Below, in pieces: positions 8,331 through 15,897 of a stretch of DNA of 35,064 bases; position 1 is the first letter of the stretch; every line of letters begins with the position of its first letter. The DNA is from Phenylobacterium sp. (GTDB taxonomy: Bacteria; Pseudomonadota; Alphaproteobacteria; Caulobacterales; Caulobacteraceae), in NCBI GenBank assembly GCA_018001015.1, contig JAGNIV010000029.1, positions 1 through 35,064 on the forward strand, in the 5' to 3' direction. Below the pieces are notes generated by a model. That model did not search any database and was not told the origin of the DNA. It worked only from the letters and a program-made list of their open reading frames with translations. A program made the position numbers and the translations under genes.

Positions 8331-8486
8331 ACTTTCGCCAAGACCCGCAAGGGTGTGGATTAGACCCATCTCCAACCATGACGGAGCTTGAGCCCATTTG
8401 CATGCAATCTTTATTGAATGTACATTTAGGGCGTCCTATATCCCCCATGCGCGCAGATCGGCCGCGAATTTTGAGGATCAAGCGAC

Positions 8487-8849
8487 ATGAACGCCAACCG
8501 GTCCGCCGGCGCGGGTTTCAAGCGGGGCCTGCAACGCCGTTGCCCCAACTGTGGTGAGGGCGCGCTCTTCCGCGGCTATCTCGCGGTGCGGCCCACCTGC
8601 GAGGCCTGCGGCCACGACAACGGCGCCTACCGCGCCGACGATGGACCGGCCTATTTCACCATCGTCCTGGTGGGCCACCTGGTGGTCGCGCCGTTGCTTT
8701 GCTTCCCGTTTATCTGGCAGGCGCCCCTGGCCTTCGTCCTGCCCTTCACCCTGTCCCTGGTGACCGCCACGACGTTGGCGCTGCTGCCGGTGGTGAAAGG
8801 CGCCTTCATCGGGGTACAGTGGAGCGCCCGGGCGACCACCACCCAATAG
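8487..8849 (+). CDS. DUF983 family zinc-ribbon membrane protein
   Basis: A 120-residue protein with an N-terminal zinc ribbon (CPNCGEG about residues 19-25 and CEACGHDNG about residues 37-45) followed by ADDGPAYFTI and two transmembrane helices (about residues 57-78 and 80-105). This is the standard DUF983 layout. The biochemical role is unknown; relatives often sit near cytochrome oxidase or respiratory genes, and a cytochrome c gene follows here 23 bp downstream on the same strand. The start has a TGAGGA site. It is divergent from the MocR gene. Confidence 0.85.
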   Translation: MNANRSAGAGFKRGLQRRCPNCGEGALFRGYLAVRPTCEACGHDNGAYRADDGPAYFTIVLVGHLVVAPLLCFPFIWQAPLAFVLPFTLSLVTATTLALLPVVKGAFIGVQWSARATTTQ

Positions 8850-8872
8850 CCACCACCGGGCCTGGAGACCTC

Positions 8873-9232
8873 ATGGCCCGAACCCTCCTGATCCTCGCGG
8901 CCCTGCTGGGCGGGGGGCTGATCGCCGCCCAGGCCTCGGCGCAGGACGCGGCCACCGACGCCTCGGCCGACCGGGGCCGGGACCTGGCGCTGAAGCACTG
9001 CAGCCGGTGCCATTCCCTGGAGCCGGCCGGGGCCAGTTCCGAGCCCGCCGCGCCGCCGTTCCGCGAGCTGTACAAACGCTATCCCATCGAGAACCTGGGA
9101 GAGGCCTTGGCCGAAGGCATCCTGGTGGGGCATCCGCAGATGCCGGAGTTCAAGTTCGAAACCGACGACGTCAACGCCGTGATCGACTACCTCGGCCGCA
9201 TCCAGTCGGGAACCGCGACGCCGAGCCCCTAG
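8873..9232 (+). CDS. Small periplasmic cytochrome c
   Basis: A 119-residue secreted protein. A signal peptide (MARTLLILAALLGGGLIAAQ) is cleaved probably after ASA. The single heme-binding motif CSRCH is at residues 43-47, and Met90 in GHPQMPEF is the likely sixth heme ligand, as in class I cytochromes c. The FRELYKRYPIENL and PEFKF segments match small cytochrome c family proteins of alphaproteobacteria. It probably acts as an electron carrier in the periplasm; its partners are unknown. The start at 8873 is set by a GGAG site and the signal peptide. The 23-bp gap to the DUF983 gene suggests one transcript. Confidence 0.88.
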   Translation: MARTLLILAALLGGGLIAAQASAQDAATDASADRGRDLALKHCSRCHSLEPAGASSEPAAPPFRELYKRYPIENLGEALAEGILVGHPQMPEFKFETDDVNAVIDYLGRIQSGTATPSP

Positions 9233-9301
9233 CCCCAGAATGTGCATAACCGTTTGTTTGCCACTCCGTGGCTACAAGGAGATCACGCAGCGGAGGGAAT
9301 A

Positions 9302-9748
9302 ATGGCGGGAAACGCGACCTCATCACGGAAATCACTGTCCCTGGCCCTGGGAAGCGTGGCCAAGGCGCAGGCGGCCGTGCAGGCGCTGTCAAATAACTTC
9401 GACGGCTGGATGCGCGAGGAAGTGGTCAAGCTGGACGCCGCCCGCGAAGCCTTGCCCCGGGACGGCTACGGCATTGAGGCGGTCAGCGTCCTCTATATGC
9501 GCGCCCACGACATGAAGGGCCTGGCCCCCACCTTCGGCTATCCCCTGATCCACCAGCTGGCCGCGGGCCTCTGCGTGCTGATCGACGATGACGACCTGCC
9601 CTTTGAATCCCGCCTGCCGTTGATCGACGACCACATCGACGCGATCCGCACCCTGGCCAGCAAGAAGGTCAGAAGTCAGGCCGATCCGTTCGGCCGCAAG
9701 CTGGTGGCCCAGCTGGAGGGAGATCTCCGGCAGCTGATGGAAAGCTAG
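9302..9748 (+). CDS. Hpt-like phosphotransfer domain protein
   Basis: A 148-residue helical protein. The segment YMRAHDMKGLAPTFGY (about residues 65-80) matches the histidine phosphotransfer consensus A-H-x-[LM]-K-G-x-[AS]-x-x-[FL]-G, which makes His69 the likely phosphorylated residue with Lys72 and Gly73 at the expected places. No kinase or receiver domain is attached and none is encoded nearby, so its partners are unknown. Relatives are common in Caulobacterales as stand-alone proteins. The start at 9302 is chosen for its GGAGGG site; the upstream frame from 9242 lacks one. It is convergent with trxC, overlapping it by four bases. Confidence 0.7.
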   Translation: MAGNATSSRKSLSLALGSVAKAQAAVQALSNNFDGWMREEVVKLDAAREALPRDGYGIEAVSVLYMRAHDMKGLAPTFGYPLIHQLAAGLCVLIDDDDLPFESRLPLIDDHIDAIRTLASKKVRSQADPFGRKLVAQLEGDLRQLMES

Positions 9749-10188
9749 GGCGCGACCGCGCCGCCGTGGGTCTCGACCCAGCGGCGCAACAGGTTGATGT
9801 CGGCCAGGCCCGCCTGGTTGGCGACGATCTTGCCATCCTGGAAAACGAACAGGGCCGGGATGCCCTTGATCCCATACTGCGCCGAGAGCTGCGGCTCTGC
9901 GTCCACGTCGATCTTCACGAAGCGGGCGCGAGGCTCCAGTTCCGCCGCGGCGCGCTCGAAGATGGGCGCCATCGCCTTGCAGGGGCCACACCAGGCCGCC
10001 CAGAAGTCCACGATGATCGGGATGCCGCTGCTCGCCACATGCTTCCTGAACCGCGCGGTGGTGAGGCTGGCCGGGTGACCGTCGAACAGGGGCTGGTGAC
10101 ACTTGCCGCACTTGCCGGCCTTGGGATCGCGCCCCGGCGGCAGGCGGTTCACGGCGTCGCACTGGACGCAGACGATCTGGACGGACAT
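9745..10188 (-). CDS. trxC: Thioredoxin 2 (TrxC)
   Basis: A 147-residue cytoplasmic thioredoxin. It carries the N-terminal zinc-binding extension typical of TrxC, with two CxxC pairs (Cys7/Cys10 and Cys27/Cys30), followed by a thioredoxin domain with the active site WCGPCK (Cys67/Cys70) and the cis-Pro segment KGIPALFVF. It reduces disulfides in cytoplasmic proteins using electrons from thioredoxin reductase; in other bacteria the Zn form is tied to oxidative stress. The start at 10188 has an AAGGAGG site. Confidence 0.92.
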   Translation of the reverse strand: MSVQIVCVQCDAVNRLPPGRDPKAGKCGKCHQPLFDGHPASLTTARFRKHVASSGIPIIVDFWAAWCGPCKAMAPIFERAAAELEPRARFVKIDVDAEPQLSAQYGIKGIPALFVFQDGKIVANQAGLADINLLRRWVETHGGAVAP

Positions 10189-10246
10189 GGCGGCCTCCTT
10201 GGTGCGCAACGCGCAGGACCTTAGATAGGCGCCGCGCGGCGGCGCG

Positions 10247-10750
10247 CTACATCCGGTCGATCGCCGCCGCAGCCGTCGCCGTCAAAAGAAACAGGCGGTC
10301 GGGCCGGGCCGGAAAAGGCTGGAAGCCGTAGCTCTTGTAGAAGGCGCGGGCCCAATCGTTCTTGGCGTCGACCAGGATCGCAAAGATGCCGAGGTCGGAG
10401 CCCGTGCCGAGAACCCGGCGGAGCGCATCGGCGAGGAGGAGTTCTCCCACCCCTTTGCCACGGACACGCTGGTCGCGCGCCAGCCGACCGATCAGGGCCG
10501 CCGGAATGGCGTCGTAGCGAGGCAGCTTCCCGGCCAACCTTTGCGGCAGGTCCGCCAGAGACAGGCTGAATGCCCCGAGACTGTAGAACCCCGCGATGCC
10601 GAGTTCATCGATGGCCACGAAGACGCGGGCGACGTTGCGGCGCTCGTCCTGACCGGCCTGCTTGTGGAACCAGGCGTCGAGATCAGATTCGCCACATCGA
10701 AAGCCTGCCCGGCCGTGACTCTTGCCGAGCGGCTGGATCGTAAACGTCAA
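10247..10750 (-). CDS. GNAT acetyltransferase toxin (TacT/AtaT-like)
   Basis: A 167-residue N-acetyltransferase of the type paired with DUF1778 antitoxins. The N-terminal CGESDLDAWFHKQAGQDE is characteristic of these toxins. The acetyl-CoA pyrophosphate loop is RVRGKGVG (about residues 95-102), and FYKSYGF (about 137-143) carries the conserved Tyr near the active site. Known members acetylate charged tRNAs and stop translation. The gene begins with TTG three bases after the antitoxin stop codon; a TTG start would keep toxin yield low relative to antitoxin. Target tRNA is unknown. Confidence 0.88.
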   Translation of the reverse strand: MTFTIQPLGKSHGRAGFRCGESDLDAWFHKQAGQDERRNVARVFVAIDELGIAGFYSLGAFSLSLADLPQRLAGKLPRYDAIPAALIGRLARDQRVRGKGVGELLLADALRRVLGTGSDLGIFAILVDAKNDWARAFYKSYGFQPFPARPDRLFLLTATAAAAIDRM

Positions 10751-10753
10751 GCG

Positions 10754-11020
10754 TCAGCTCAGTTGGTCGCGGTGGCGTCGAAGGGCTGTCACCAGCTTGT
10801 CGGTGGGCGGCGGCGGAGCCATTACGGCTTCGAGGAAGGCTTCCCGGTCGGCGCCCGTCAGCACCATCCGCTGGTGTTCGTCCAACACACGGCGCGCGCC
10901 CTCATAGGCAAGATCACCGGCCGTCAGTCCGCTCACCGCCATGGCGCGCTGGATGAGATCCTTAGCCGAGGCGGCGACTCGCAGTTCGATCCGTTCTTTC
11001 TTGAGTTCGCGTGTGCTCAT
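10754..11020 (-). CDS. DUF1778 ribbon-helix-helix antitoxin
   Basis: An 88-residue antitoxin. The N-terminal ribbon-helix-helix segment (about residues 6-50, starting ERIELRVAASAKDLIQRA) is followed by a C-terminal tail (FLEAVMAPPPPTDKL) that in this family wraps around the GNAT toxin. It neutralises the toxin encoded just downstream and, with it, represses the operon. ATG at 11020 is taken as the start, since family members begin just before this point. An in-frame GTG at 11053 would read through the operator palindrome at 11032-11046 and is less likely. No strong ribosome site is visible, so the transcript may be nearly leaderless. Confidence 0.88.
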   Translation of the reverse strand: MSTRELKKERIELRVAASAKDLIQRAMAVSGLTAGDLAYEGARRVLDEHQRMVLTGADREAFLEAVMAPPPPTDKLVTALRRHRDQLS

Positions 11021-11031
11021 GCGAAGAATGT

Positions 11032-11046
11032 ACGGCAAATTGCCGT
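11032..11046. promoter_or_regulatory. Perfect palindrome: toxin-antitoxin operator candidate
   Basis: ACGGCAA-A-TTGCCGT is a perfect 7-bp inverted repeat with one central base, beginning 11 bases before the antitoxin ATG. DUF1778 antitoxins bind such short palindromes at their own promoters. The identity of the binding protein is inference from position. Confidence 0.6.
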
Positions 11047-11062
11047 GCGACACAAGCCGGGC

Positions 11063-11689
11063 CTACGGCGTGAACAGATCCCCGCCGCCGCGCTCAATCC
11101 CGTCCCTGCGCAGGGTCTCGACGTTGAGCGCACCGGCGGACGGAGCCGCCAGGAATTCCGCCTGCGGCCGTGACAGGGTCAGCCAGTCGAGGCCGGCCTT
11201 GGGAGCGAGCGGGATGACGCCCCGGTCGTGATAGGGGGCGACGTCGGGGCCGGGGCTGGTGGTGAGCATCGAGAAACAGCCATCCTTGACGATGCCGGCG
11301 ATCCAGAACCAGTCGTGGTCCGCCATCGTGAACTGGTGGCGGTCCTTCAGCTTCACCTTCGGCCCTTGCGGCGCGGTGTATTCGAAGAAGGCGTCGGCGA
11401 AGATCAGCACCCGGTCGTTGTGGCGGAAGTCGCGGCCCTCGGACTTGAAGTTGAACACCGGCTTGCCGCCCGGTCCGGGCCAGGCCCATGTGGTCATCGA
11501 GGCGACTAGCCTGTCATCCCGCAGCCGGAAGATCGGCGCGGTGTCGCGGATCTTCACGCTGGCCTTGCCCGACAGGTCGTTGGGGGTGTGGTCGTTCTCC
11601 CACGCAAACAGCGGCGGGGCGTCGAAGACCTTCGCGAACTCAGCGAGCAGCTCGTCCAGGGACTTTTTGCGCGCGTACTCGTTGCACAT
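11063..11689 (-). CDS. SRAP (YedK/HMCES) DNA-protein crosslink protein
   Basis: A 208-residue SOS-response-associated peptidase family protein. These proteins cleave off their initiator Met so that Cys2 can form a covalent link with abasic sites in single-stranded DNA, shielding the lesion. The start MCNEYARKKS preserves Cys2; many relatives have MCGR, so this is the less common MCNEY subgroup. The acidic motif lies in FADAFFEYTA and the active-site His in PYHDRGVIPL. The ATG overlaps the stop of the upstream lipoprotein gene by one base (TGATG), indicating translational coupling. No SOS box was identified. Confidence 0.87.
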   Translation of the reverse strand: MCNEYARKKSLDELLAEFAKVFDAPPLFAWENDHTPNDLSGKASVKIRDTAPIFRLRDDRLVASMTTWAWPGPGGKPVFNFKSEGRDFRHNDRVLIFADAFFEYTAPQGPKVKLKDRHQFTMADHDWFWIAGIVKDGCFSMLTTSPGPDVAPYHDRGVIPLAPKAGLDWLTLSRPQAEFLAAPSAGALNVETLRRDGIERGGGDLFTP

Positions 11690-12045
11690 CAGTCGACGCA
11701 CATTCCCGGGCCGACCTGACCCTTCACCACGGTGGTGAAGCAACCGCACGGGTCGGAGGTGGCCTGGCACTGACCGGTGACGGGCGCAGCGGGATCGCTG
11801 GGCGCCTCGCCCTGATAGAGGCAGCGACCTTGGCAGTCGGACTTGTCGGAGCAGGACTTGCCGGCGTCGGCATAGGCGATGACGCAGGCGGGCCTCTGCA
11901 TGCGGCAGACGGGCCGGACCGCGCCGCCCTTGGCGGTGCAGGCGGCGACATCCGGGCCCGCGGCGCTGACGATGGGCGGGGGCGGGGCGGGAGCGCAGGA
12001 GACCATGAGCAGGGCCAGGGCGGCGGCGAGGATTGTTTTGAACAT
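11689..12045 (-). CDS. Cys-rich lipoprotein of unknown function
   Basis: A 118-residue secreted protein with a lipoprotein signal peptide (MFKTILAAALALLMVSC); Cys17 is the likely lipidated residue. The mature part is short and rich in Cys (for example CSDKSDCQGRCL and CGCFT), suggesting disulfide bonds in the periplasm. A Pro-rich stretch follows the lipobox. I do not recognise the family. It is upstream of and overlaps the SRAP gene by one base, an odd pairing of an envelope protein with a DNA repair protein. The ribosome site is weak. Confidence 0.68.
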   Translation of the reverse strand: MFKTILAAALALLMVSCAPAPPPPIVSAAGPDVAACTAKGGAVRPVCRMQRPACVIAYADAGKSCSDKSDCQGRCLYQGEAPSDPAAPVTGQCQATSDPCGCFTTVVKGQVGPGMCVD

Positions 12046-12071
12046 GGTCGGACTAGACCATGCGCCGTGAG

Positions 12072-12932
12072 CTAGGCCAACAGCCGCCCGCAGGCGTGCG
12101 CCATGCGCTCGCCGAGCTGCGCGCCATAGGTGGGGAACAGGTGCGGCTCGATGGCTTCCAGCTCCATGAGCAGCAGGCCGTGGGCGGTGGGTATCACGTC
12201 CACACGGCAGGCCAGGGCCGGGACGGGCAGGGCGGTGACGAAGGTCCGGGCGGTCTCGATCTCGGCGGGACTGGGATCATAGGGGTGCTCGCCGCCGCCG
12301 TGGATCACATGGATGCGATAGTCGCCGCCGCCGGGCAGCTTGCGCACCGCGTGGCTGTAGTCGCCGTCGACGAAGATGAAGGAGACCTCGCCGGTCGTCA
12401 TGATCTCCGGGACCAGGGGCTGGGCGAACTGGCCGGGCTGGATGATCACCCCTTCGGCCTCCGCGCGGGTGAGCCGCGACTGGCCAAAGCCGCCGCCGCC
12501 CACCACCGGCTTGAGGATGATCTCGTCGGCGCCGAAGGCCTCGAAGGCGGCCGAGGCCGGCGTGGGGGCGTCGACGAACAGGCTGGGAATGATCGGCAGG
12601 CCTTGGGCGGCCAGTCCCTGCAGGTAGCGCTTCGACAGGTTCCAGCGGACCAGGGCCGGATCGTTGGCCACGGGGGCCAGGCTTACCGCGCGGTCCAGGA
12701 AGGCCAGGAACTCCGCCTCGTGATCCACATAGTCCCAGGTGGTGCGGATCAGCAGCAGGTCGAAGCGGGCCGGATCACAGGCCCGCCAGTCGGCCTCCGA
12801 CAGCGACCAGCCGCGCGCCTCGAACGCCGGGGTCAGGGCCGCCAGCTCCCGGTCGTGCTCGTAGGCGTCCGGCCTGCGCCGCTGTGCCGTGGTGAGGCAG
12901 TCGGCGCAGGCCAGGTAGGCGATCCGCTTCAG
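12072..12932 (-). CDS. ATP-grasp protein (glutathione synthetase/RimK-like), CTG start
   Basis: A 286-residue protein related to ATP-grasp ligases of the glutathione synthetase/RimK type. The ATP-grasp core includes EIILKPVVGGGGFGQSRL (lysine and Gly-rich loop), FAQPLVPEI, GEVSFIFVDG and a C-terminal acidic metal site at LLLMELEAIEPHLF. The substrates are unknown. No ATG, GTG or TTG sits where relatives start. The frame reads L-K-R-I-A-Y-L-A-C-A-D, and CTG at 12932 corresponds to the usual Met in M-K-R-I-A-[YF]-L. That CTG overlaps the MFS stop codon (CTGA), and an AGGA site lies nine bases upstream. It is translationally coupled to the MFS gene, which may carry its product or substrate. Confidence 0.78.
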   Translation of the reverse strand: MKRIAYLACADCLTTAQRRRPDAYEHDRELAALTPAFEARGWSLSEADWRACDPARFDLLLIRTTWDYVDHEAEFLAFLDRAVSLAPVANDPALVRWNLSKRYLQGLAAQGLPIIPSLFVDAPTPASAAFEAFGADEIILKPVVGGGGFGQSRLTRAEAEGVIIQPGQFAQPLVPEIMTTGEVSFIFVDGDYSHAVRKLPGGGDYRIHVIHGGGEHPYDPSPAEIETARTFVTALPVPALACRVDVIPTAHGLLLMELEAIEPHLFPTYGAQLGERMAHACGRLLA

Positions 12933-14302
12933 GAAACCATTTCCTCGCGGATGGTGCGGCGCGCGATCCAGAACAGGCCCGTGGCCACGACGCCCAGGAA
13001 GGCCGAGATGATCAGAGCCCACCGGACGCCTTCGGCCGAGCCAAGCTGCATCGGCCCGTTGGCCAGCACGTCGGAGAGGATGCCGACGAACAGCGGCCCG
13101 AGGCCCAGGCCCACCAGGTTGATGATGAACAGCAGGATCGAGGCCGAGGTGGCGCGCATCTGCGGCGGCACCAGGCTCTGGGCGCTGGCATAGACCGGCC
13201 CGTACCAGAGCGAGCCGAGCAGGCCGGGCAGGATCAGCAGCCAAAGGGCCCAGAAGGCCGAGGGCAGCAGGATGGCGGTGGCGTAGATGAAGGGCGAGAT
13301 CAGCGAGGCGACGGCCGGGACGCTCATATAGGCGCGGATGTCGCGCTTGGCGGCCCAGTCGGCGATGGCGCCGCCGGCCCAGGAGGAGATGATCCCGGCG
13401 GTCCCGCCCATCAGGCCGAGCGCCAGACCCAGGAAGCCGATGGAGCCCAGGCCGAACTTGTCGGCCATCTGGGCCACTTCCTCGGCGTGGTTGCGCAGGA
13501 AGAAGGAGGCGGTGAACGGGGCGTGGCCGTAGCCGATGAAGGCCTTCACGGCGGCGCCGAAGGCGATGAACCAGAACACCGGCTTGCCGCGCAGGTATTT
13601 CAGGGTGGCGGCGAAGTGGCCCTTGCCGGGCGCATGGGCCGCGGCGGCCGCCGCGCTCATGGCGTTCCGCGGCTCCTTGAGGGTGAGGAAGACCACCACG
13701 GTGAACAGCAGGCCGGGCACGCCGGCCAGCAGGAAGGCGGTACGCCAGCCGTAGGCGTCGGCGATCAGCCCGCCCAGAGCCAGGCCCAGCAGACCCCCCA
13801 GGGGCGTACCGATGGAGAAGAAGGCCAGGGCCGAGGCGCGCTTTTCCTTGGGCGCATAGTCGGCGATCAGGGAGTGGGCGGTGGGGGTGCAGCCCGCCTC
13901 GCCGATCCCGACCCCGATGCGGGCGCCGATCAGCTGAGCGAAGCTGGTGGCCTGGCCGCACAGCACGGTGAAGCCCGACCAGACGGCCAGCGAGCCGCCG
14001 ATAATCCAGACCCGGTTGAAGCTCTCGGCCAGGCGGGCGATGGGCAGGCCAAGCACCGTGTAGAACAGCGCGAAGGCCAGGCCGGTCATCAGGCCCAGCT
14101 GCCAGTCGGCCAGGCCGAGGTCGTTCTTGATCGGCTCGGCCAGGATCGTGACGATCTGCCGGTCGAGGAAATTCAGGGTGTAGACCGCCAGCAGGATCAC
14201 CAGGGCGTAGCGGCGGTAGGCGTCGGAGACCAGGGGAACGGCGGGGCTTGAGCCGTCAGAAATACTGGCGCCGATGGGGGCCGGGGCGGAAGCCTCGGTC
14301 AT
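12929..14302 (-). CDS. MFS transporter, Spinster-like (second copy)
   Basis: A 457-residue major facilitator superfamily carrier with about 12 hydrophobic segments. It is a close paralogue of the protein at 3716-5053: both share FLDRQ[IV]V[ST]ILAEPIK, DLGLADWQLG, GEAGC and PKEKRASAL. The start has a GAGGAAA ribosome site. The 3' end overlaps the next gene (ATP-grasp) in a CTGA arrangement, so the two are probably made together. Substrate is unknown. Confidence 0.88.
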   Translation of the reverse strand: MTEASAPAPIGASISDGSSPAVPLVSDAYRRYALVILLAVYTLNFLDRQIVTILAEPIKNDLGLADWQLGLMTGLAFALFYTVLGLPIARLAESFNRVWIIGGSLAVWSGFTVLCGQATSFAQLIGARIGVGIGEAGCTPTAHSLIADYAPKEKRASALAFFSIGTPLGGLLGLALGGLIADAYGWRTAFLLAGVPGLLFTVVVFLTLKEPRNAMSAAAAAAHAPGKGHFAATLKYLRGKPVFWFIAFGAAVKAFIGYGHAPFTASFFLRNHAEEVAQMADKFGLGSIGFLGLALGLMGGTAGIISSWAGGAIADWAAKRDIRAYMSVPAVASLISPFIYATAILLPSAFWALWLLILPGLLGSLWYGPVYASAQSLVPPQMRATSASILLFIINLVGLGLGPLFVGILSDVLANGPMQLGSAEGVRWALIISAFLGVVATGLFWIARRTIREEMVS

Positions 14303-14403
14303 GATGGGGTTTCCTCAAATTTTCTAAAGATTGGAGACACTAGACGGCGCCCGCCCGCGCAAGCCAATAGCTGCTGCGTGATTTGGGCGAAGGATTTTGC
14401 GCG

Positions 14404-15021
14404 ATGGAACTGCTTATCGGCACACGGAAATGGTCAAGCTGGTCGCTCCGGCCCTGGCTTGCGATCAAGCGGACCGGAGCCCCCTTTGCCGAGACCCTGA
14501 TTCCGCTGCGCCAGGAGAACAACCAGACCTATGAGGCCATCCGACCGGTCTCCAGGTCGGGCCTGGTCCCGGCCCTGAAGGACGGCGACCTGGTGGTGTG
14601 GGACTCTCTGGCCATCTGCGAGTACCTGGCCGAGAAATTTCCCGCCGCGAAACTGTGGCCCGAGGACGCTCGCGCCCGCGCCCTGGGCCGGTCGGCGGCC
14701 GCCGAGATGCACTCCGGCTTCCAGGCCCTGCGCCAGGAATGCAGCATGGCCCTGGAGATCGAACCGCACGAGGCCGAGCTCTCGGAGGCGGCGGGCCGGA
14801 ACGTCGCCCGCATCACCGAGCTGTGGAACGAGCTGCTGGACCGGTTCGGCGGCCCCTTCCTGCTGGGGGAGTGGTCGATCGCCGACGCCTTCTACGCGCC
14901 GGTCGCCAGCCGCTTCCGCACCTATGGGATCAAGCCGCAAGGCGCGGCGGGCAGGTATGTGAACACCATTCTGGCGACGCCGGATTTCCTGGAATGGGAG
15001 GCCGCGGCGCGCGCGGAATAG
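14404..15021 (+). CDS. Glutathione S-transferase family protein
   Basis: A 205-residue soluble protein with an N-terminal thioredoxin-like GST domain (MELLIGTRKWSSWSLRPWLA). The SSWSLRPW segment carries the catalytic Ser position of the zeta/theta-like group. The glutathione-contact segment VWDSLAICEYLAEKFP is followed by an all-helical C-terminal domain ending near WSIADAFYAPVASRF. It conjugates or isomerises electrophiles with glutathione; the substrate is unknown. Start at 14404 is chosen for the AAGGA site; an upstream TTG (14383) is possible. It is divergent from the MFS gene, separated by about 100 bp. Confidence 0.88.
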   Translation: MELLIGTRKWSSWSLRPWLAIKRTGAPFAETLIPLRQENNQTYEAIRPVSRSGLVPALKDGDLVVWDSLAICEYLAEKFPAAKLWPEDARARALGRSAAAEMHSGFQALRQECSMALEIEPHEAELSEAAGRNVARITELWNELLDRFGGPFLLGEWSIADAFYAPVASRFRTYGIKPQGAAGRYVNTILATPDFLEWEAAARAE

Positions 15022-15099
15022 CTCCCCCGTCTACCGGCTTCAAAACCCGGCGTGATCCCGGTTTCGTGTTGCGTAGACCGCGGTCAGGCGTTGGCCCAC

Positions 15100-15345
15100 T
15101 CAGCGCGGGCCGGGCGGTCGGGTTTGACGGTTCTGCCCCACCTGCTGCCAAAGGGTCTGCACCAGTCCCACCGTCCAGCAGACCGGGCATCCCCGCAACG
15201 CGATCAGGGCGATGATCACGAGAACCACCGAAGCGGCGATGGGCCCAGGTCCCGGCACAGGCGCAAGCACAATCGCAGCAGAAACGCCTGCAAGGCCTAC
15301 CGCGCCGCGCACCAGATGCTCAGTGATCGATTTGCTAGCGAACAT
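15100..15345 (-). CDS. Small DUF2892-like membrane protein with CPVC motif
   Basis: An 81-residue protein with two hydrophobic segments (about residues 13-31 and 36-50), then RGCPVCWTVG (Cys53, Cys56) and a basic C-terminus. The pattern L-V-R-G-A-V-G-L followed by a second helix and G-C-P matches the DUF2892/YgaP-type membrane fold. The gene begins two bases after the ECF sigma stop codon, with its ribosome site (AGAGGG) inside the sigma coding end, so the two are coupled. It shares the CPxC feature with the membrane protein at 15898-16104. Role unknown; thiol or metal sensing for the sigma factor is a guess. Confidence 0.68.
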   Translation of the reverse strand: MFASKSITEHLVRGAVGLAGVSAAIVLAPVPGPGPIAASVVLVIIALIALRGCPVCWTVGLVQTLWQQVGQNRQTRPPGPR

Positions 15346-15347
15346 TC

Positions 15348-15875
15348 TTATAGGCCCTCTTTAAGGTACTCGTGGAGAAGTCCTCGCGCCCGATGCAGCC
15401 TCGCTTTGACGCCCTCCCGAGTTGCACCGAGTTTGAGGGCGATTTCGTCGATCGTGAGTTCTTCCATGTCGCGCAGAACGATCACCTCCCGGTAGGAATG
15501 AGGCAGGGACTCAATCCCTCGCGCGACGTCGATCCGAAGCTCAGCCGTCGGCATGCGCGCAAAGCGGCGGTCTATGGCTTCGGCTTCCTGGGCGTAGGGA
15601 ACCTGGAGCACGCGCAGCGTCATCCGCAGGCAGTAGCGATCCACTATGCGGAATAGCCAACCCGCGACGGCCCCAACGTCGCGCAGGGCGCCGACCTTCC
15701 GGTAGAGGACGATCAAGGTCTCTTGGACGGCGTCTTCAATATCGACGGAACTACGGCAGCTTCGCCGCGCATACCGTCTGATGTCGGTTTGCGCCGCGCG
15801 CAGCAATTCTGTGATCGCCTGGGTGTCCCCCGTCATGGCGAGCGTGACCATCTCCTCGGTTAGTGCAGTGGCCAC
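15348..15875 (-). CDS. ECF-type RNA polymerase sigma factor
   Basis: A 175-residue group IV sigma factor. Region 2 spans about residues 18-85 (YARRSCRSSVDIEDAVQETL and VAGWLFRIVDRYC), where core binding and -10 recognition take place. Region 4 spans about 120-172 (LPHSYREVIVLRDMEELTID, then ALKLGATREGVKARLHRAR), the -35 helix-turn-helix. No C-terminal extension is present. The start is GTG at 15875, supported by a GGGGAGAAGG site. No anti-sigma gene adjoins it; instead two small CPxC membrane proteins flank it in the same orientation. A dyad in the upstream divergent promoter region may be its target. Confidence 0.88.
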   Translation of the reverse strand: MATALTEEMVTLAMTGDTQAITELLRAAQTDIRRYARRSCRSSVDIEDAVQETLIVLYRKVGALRDVGAVAGWLFRIVDRYCLRMTLRVLQVPYAQEAEAIDRRFARMPTAELRIDVARGIESLPHSYREVIVLRDMEELTIDEIALKLGATREGVKARLHRARGLLHEYLKEGL

Positions 15876-15897
15876 GACCTTCTCCCCCCCGCCAAGG

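Noticed and set aside
12933-13961. Extension of the ATP-grasp frame far into the MFS gene
   Set aside because: Only the part after 12932 matches ATP-grasp proteins; the rest is the MFS gene read out of frame and is Arg/Gly-rich.
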